Shown here: positions 61,080-64,000 of the stretch, piece by piece
How the letters are laid out: every line of letters starts with the position of its first letter
How positions within the stretch are numbered: position 1 is the first letter of the stretch
The notes under the pieces: generated by a model
Seen by the model: only the letters and a program-made list of their open reading frames with translations
The model's database searches: none
What the model was told of the DNA's origin: nothing
Source: Aradus depressus
Taxonomy: Eukaryota > Arthropoda > Insecta > Hemiptera > Aradidae
Length of the DNA: 64,000 bases
NCBI GenBank assembly: GCA_963662175.1
Contig: OY759219.1
Span: 30,484,908-30,548,907, forward strand
Direction: 5' to 3'
Position numbers and translations under genes: made by a program

Positions 61080-62090
61080 GTACCTACTTTTTCAAGATAC
61101 TTCAAAATACTAGATTCTACCAAAAATCTTTACATATTAATGTTAGTAAGAGCGAAGTAGAGAAAATGAAAGGAACATTTTTTTCTAAGATTTGTGAGAT
61201 ACGTGCCGAAAACCATCCTAAAATGTCGTTTTGAAACGCATTTTTTTATACATTTACTTGATTTTCGCGAAAACTATTAGTTCTACAGAAAATAATTTCT
61301 CACCAAAAATGTTCTTTATTAAATTACCAATCTTTTGCCTGTTTCATATTTTAAGGTAGAATCAAAACCAAGAAGGTTATGGCACCCCAATGAATGTAAA
61401 ATAAATTTCCGTTTTAAATGTAACACATAGCAAGGAATTTTAAAATATCTTTATTATTGGTAGGTTTTTTACAGTTCTTTCTTATATTCAACACGTTTTT
61501 ATCTATAATTCTCCCTACCCCATCTTCTTTGAAATTGGTGTGATTTTGAAAGGGTTGGAGGTGGATTCTGTAAAAACGTGTTTGGTACAAGAAAGTCTTG
61601 CAAATAATTTTTTTCATTTATATATAAAAATTCGTAAATATTTATTCTTCGTAAAATTAAGTACTTACACTACATCTCTGAAAACTTTCAACTCATTTTA
61701 CCTAATAGATCATTTACCTCTTACCAGGAAACTCATTTACATTGCATGAATACTAATCGTTGAGACTATTATGAATAGTTAAAAGCAACTAATGCCTTTA
61801 GTGAAATTGGTGACAGAAATAGGCTACAATTTCCGTTCAGGCAGGTGGTTAGTAGTTTTATAATAACAGTAAATAATAATAAAAAGTGTAACGGAAAAAA
61901 AGTTAATAAAAAAAATACGTTAACAGGAAGAGGAGGCCCATGTAACACAGCCTTCAAGCGGCAACTTCCTGTGGGAGTAGTCACATTGTGACGTGGGATT
62001 TGACACAGGTGGTACGTAGTTTTTCAAAAATGTTTTTGTAAAATGGTCCATTTTTTTATTAATATTTCAAAACAATGGATATACGGTTAT
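61080..62090. other. Family D remainder and unassigned sequence
   Basis: 61080-61290 contains GAGATACGTGCCGAAAACCA and related blocks of family D. From 61300 on no gene or known repeat. Confidence 0.5.
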
Positions 62091-62130
62091 GTCCTTCCCC
62101 AGCATCAATCAACTAAGTCGATCAATAGTT

Positions 62131-62419
62131 AGTTATTATGACTCATGCCCGGGCTTTAACTACTACATCATTGCCTACTACCAGAGCGCTCTTTCGTCCC
62201 TCTGGTGGACATGACTTTACTGGGAGTCCTAAATTTTGCCTACCCTAAATTTTTATTCATCTAGGGAAGGGATCTTTAACGAGTACATGACATCGCTTAC
62301 CGTTCCATCCGAAAGACGACGTATTTATATCTCCCAGATAAGGGCCTCGGCCGGGTTTCGAACCCGCGATCTTGAGCTCAGTAAGCAAGCTCGCATACCA
62401 CTGAGCTACCGGCGCCCTT
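62131..62419 (-). repeat. SINE-A inserted in HX, 10-bp TSD
   Basis: ATCAATAGTT at 62121-62130 and 62420-62429. Canonical B box (GGGTTTCGAACCC on plus). The tail is of the AACTAA type. HX flanks: 62095-62130 and 62420-62635. Confidence 0.93.
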
Positions 62420-62635
62420 ATCAATAGTTGACTTACATATATGGACTTCTGAATCCCCATACTAAATTTTGTATCGATAAATTCATTACATTAGGCAGTT
62501 ATTAAAAGTCGATGTACTGCCCAGTATTACTCAATTATGTTTTCGTTGTTCCTCCAAATTGACTATTTGGGCTAAAAATGTTGTCTTACATATGAGCATT
62601 TGAATCTCTATACTAAATGTGGAGTCGAGTTAGAT

Positions 62636-62740
62636 ATTATGACTCATACCCGGGCTTTAGCTACAAGGTCATATCGCCTACTATCAGAGAACCCGACTCT
62701 ACCATGGGAGTCCTAAATTTTCCCTATCCTAAAACCCTTT
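62636..62740 (-). repeat. SINE-A 3' fragment
   Basis: Tail and 'CCCGGGCTTTAGCTACAAGG' block only, 5'-truncated at TTTTCCCTATCCTAAAA. Confidence 0.8.
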
Positions 62741-62749
62741 AGTTTTCAT

Positions 62750-62850
62750 TTTTGGAATCCACGGGTCGAAAAACGTGAAATTTTGGTGAAAAGTGAATAT
62801 TGAATTTCTGGCCGATTACGTAACGTCCCCCATACTTCGTAGGATATCAA
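62750..62850 (+). repeat. HX repeat, 3' end
   Basis: TTTCATTTTTGGAATCCACG, GGCCGATTACGTAACG, CCCCATACTTCGTAGGATAT: the last 100 bp of HX. Confidence 0.7.
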
Positions 62851-62859
62851 ATGACAAAT

Positions 62860-63975
62860 GCCGAATGCTTGGTTGACATTCTTGGAGTTTTATCCACCAC
62901 AAGCCTGATCTCTCTTTTCCTGTCATTTCTGTTCTTCAGCTTCGCTTGTATCCTTCACCTTCGGCTTCCCTTTTCATGACTTAGTTTCTTTAAGTTTTGG
63001 GATTAGCTTTTTCAAGTTTCCTGGGATTTGGACGATGAATGTGTGCAAGTCAGTGTTCATAATGGAATTTCAGAAGGTCTGGGTGGGACTGGAGTTCAGG
63101 TATATTGTTAACCCACAGCCTACAACAACAAGACCAGGCTGTAACAGTGCTGGTCGCCTCTTTCAAGTCCACTCGTCCATTAAGTGGACCTTTATGTACA
63201 AAATATTGGTCAGTTCTCGCCAACATCTGCTGCTCCCTTTCGGAAAACTATCCCACATTTCCAGCGCATGACAATTTCACTTTGGATGTAATCTGTGTTG
63301 TTTTCACCATAATTCACAGCAATGAAGTTTAGTAGCACTAAACGTCCATTCCTTATTTCGGCTTCTATCTCCGTTAAGCGAAGCGATCTTAGATACTAAT
63401 TGTCTGATAGTAGACGATATGATTACAACAAAAATAATTAATATCCTGCAGTTGGAATTAAAATATATATGTACCTATATAAAAAATTAAAAAAAGTTAC
63501 TGAAAATTTCAGTAATTTTTTTTTTTTTTTTTTTTTTGGTTTTTATATATCCAGTAATTCCCAACTTTCCTTGTTTCTATTTCTATGCAGATTTTATCAC
63601 GTTCTGTGGTTTCCATTTTTTTATTTATTATATTTGAAGTGCTTACGTGATGTTATTTTAATATTGGTTCATATTAGCGTGCTGTTAACCCAAGAGTAAC
63701 AGAATATTTTGTAAAAATGTTTTTTTCACTATTTCTGTAAATGATATGATGAAATCCAAGAAAAGCCGAAAAAAAACAAAACACGGAAAATGAATGTCAT
63801 AAAATGCAGCTTTGGTTTTGTGCACTTTTCTCATAAATGCAACCATTGAATAGTGTGAATGAATTATGAATTTCGGAATTACCCTTCATAGTAACCAGAA
63901 GAAAGGGACGGAAAAAAAGAAGACGCCTCTGGAAGAAATGAGGGAAAAAACCTACAACGAACTTCCACAAAAAAA
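62860..63975. other. Stretch without a recognised gene
   Basis: A 78-codon frame at 63035-63271 and overlapping frames have no family resemblance. T runs at 63518-63538. Confidence 0.45.
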
Positions 63976-63977
63976 AA

Positions 63978-64000
63978 AGGTTGGTAAATCACCGGCTATG
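63978..64000 (+). repeat. HX 5' end at the window edge
   Basis: GGTTGGTAAATCACCGGCTA is the start of another forward HX copy. Confidence 0.6.

Noticed and set aside
1..64000. CRISPR array or bacterial operon
   Set aside because: No regular short repeats with unique spacers, no ribosome-binding sites or dense genes; spliced exons and retrotransposons show a eukaryote.

Overview
This window looks like intronic and intergenic DNA of an insect, or another arthropod, with a large, AT-rich and transposon-packed genome. It has no prokaryotic gene organisation. I see one host gene, in pieces: three plus-strand exons with good splice sites, all phase 0 (11227-11301, 33705-34151, 34707-34934). They encode a cysteine-rich segment followed by two fibronectin-III-like modules. 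I infer a secreted or cell-surface protein; an anosmin-like protein is only a guess. The first visible intron is 22.4 kb, the second 555 bp, and I find no later exon in the remaining 29 kb.

Nearly everything else is mobile DNA. (1) The only intact coding unit is a full-length Jockey-type non-LTR retrotransposon on the minus strand (51220-55496). It has ORF1 (gag-like, three zinc knuckles), ORF2 (endonuclease plus reverse transcriptase with YADD), an 8-nt ORF overlap, an A-tail and an 11-bp target-site duplication (TSD). It sits inside an older repeat whose unoccupied relatives lie near 45.0 kb and 7.6 kb. (2) A tRNA-derived SINE (called SINE-A) is present in about 16 copies plus scraps. Five copies have TSDs of 9-16 bp, several end in a telomere-like (CCTAA)n tail, and one carries its central domain four times in tandem. 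A second tRNA-derived family (SINE-B) has two copies. (3) The most abundant repeat, called HX here, has more than 30 copies or fragments totalling roughly 10 kb. It is non-coding, has a palindrome at each end and is built of 100-140 bp sub-units. I suggest a Helentron-like non-autonomous element, but its class is unproven. (4) Several DNA transposons have visible termini and TSDs: two PIF/Harbinger elements (one carrying a MADF remnant and a nested LINE, one carrying the transposase N-terminus), four hAT-type elements, a pogo-type MITE and a MITE nested in a hAT copy. (5) Broken LINE pieces include an FP-domain ORF1 element, an RNase-H-type tail, further Jockey tails, an RTE-like tail and two zinc-finger tails. 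One Penelope-like GIY-YIG remnant is present, along with several palindromic 'tail' repeats that may belong to Penelope-like elements.

Layout: 1-10.4 kb, nested SINE/HX/Harbinger/hAT DNA; 10.5-12 kb, two minisatellites flanking a host exon; 12-33.7 kb, long intron full of SINEs, HX, LINE tails and Penelope traces; 33.7-35 kb, two host exons; 35-51 kb, hAT, Harbinger, pogo and LINE remnants; 51-55.5 kb, intact Jockey; 55.5-64 kb, HX copies, a hAT-like MITE and SINEs. The Jockey-type, RTE-like and Penelope enzymes would supply the machinery for the non-coding passengers, but which LINE drives SINE-A cannot be settled here.
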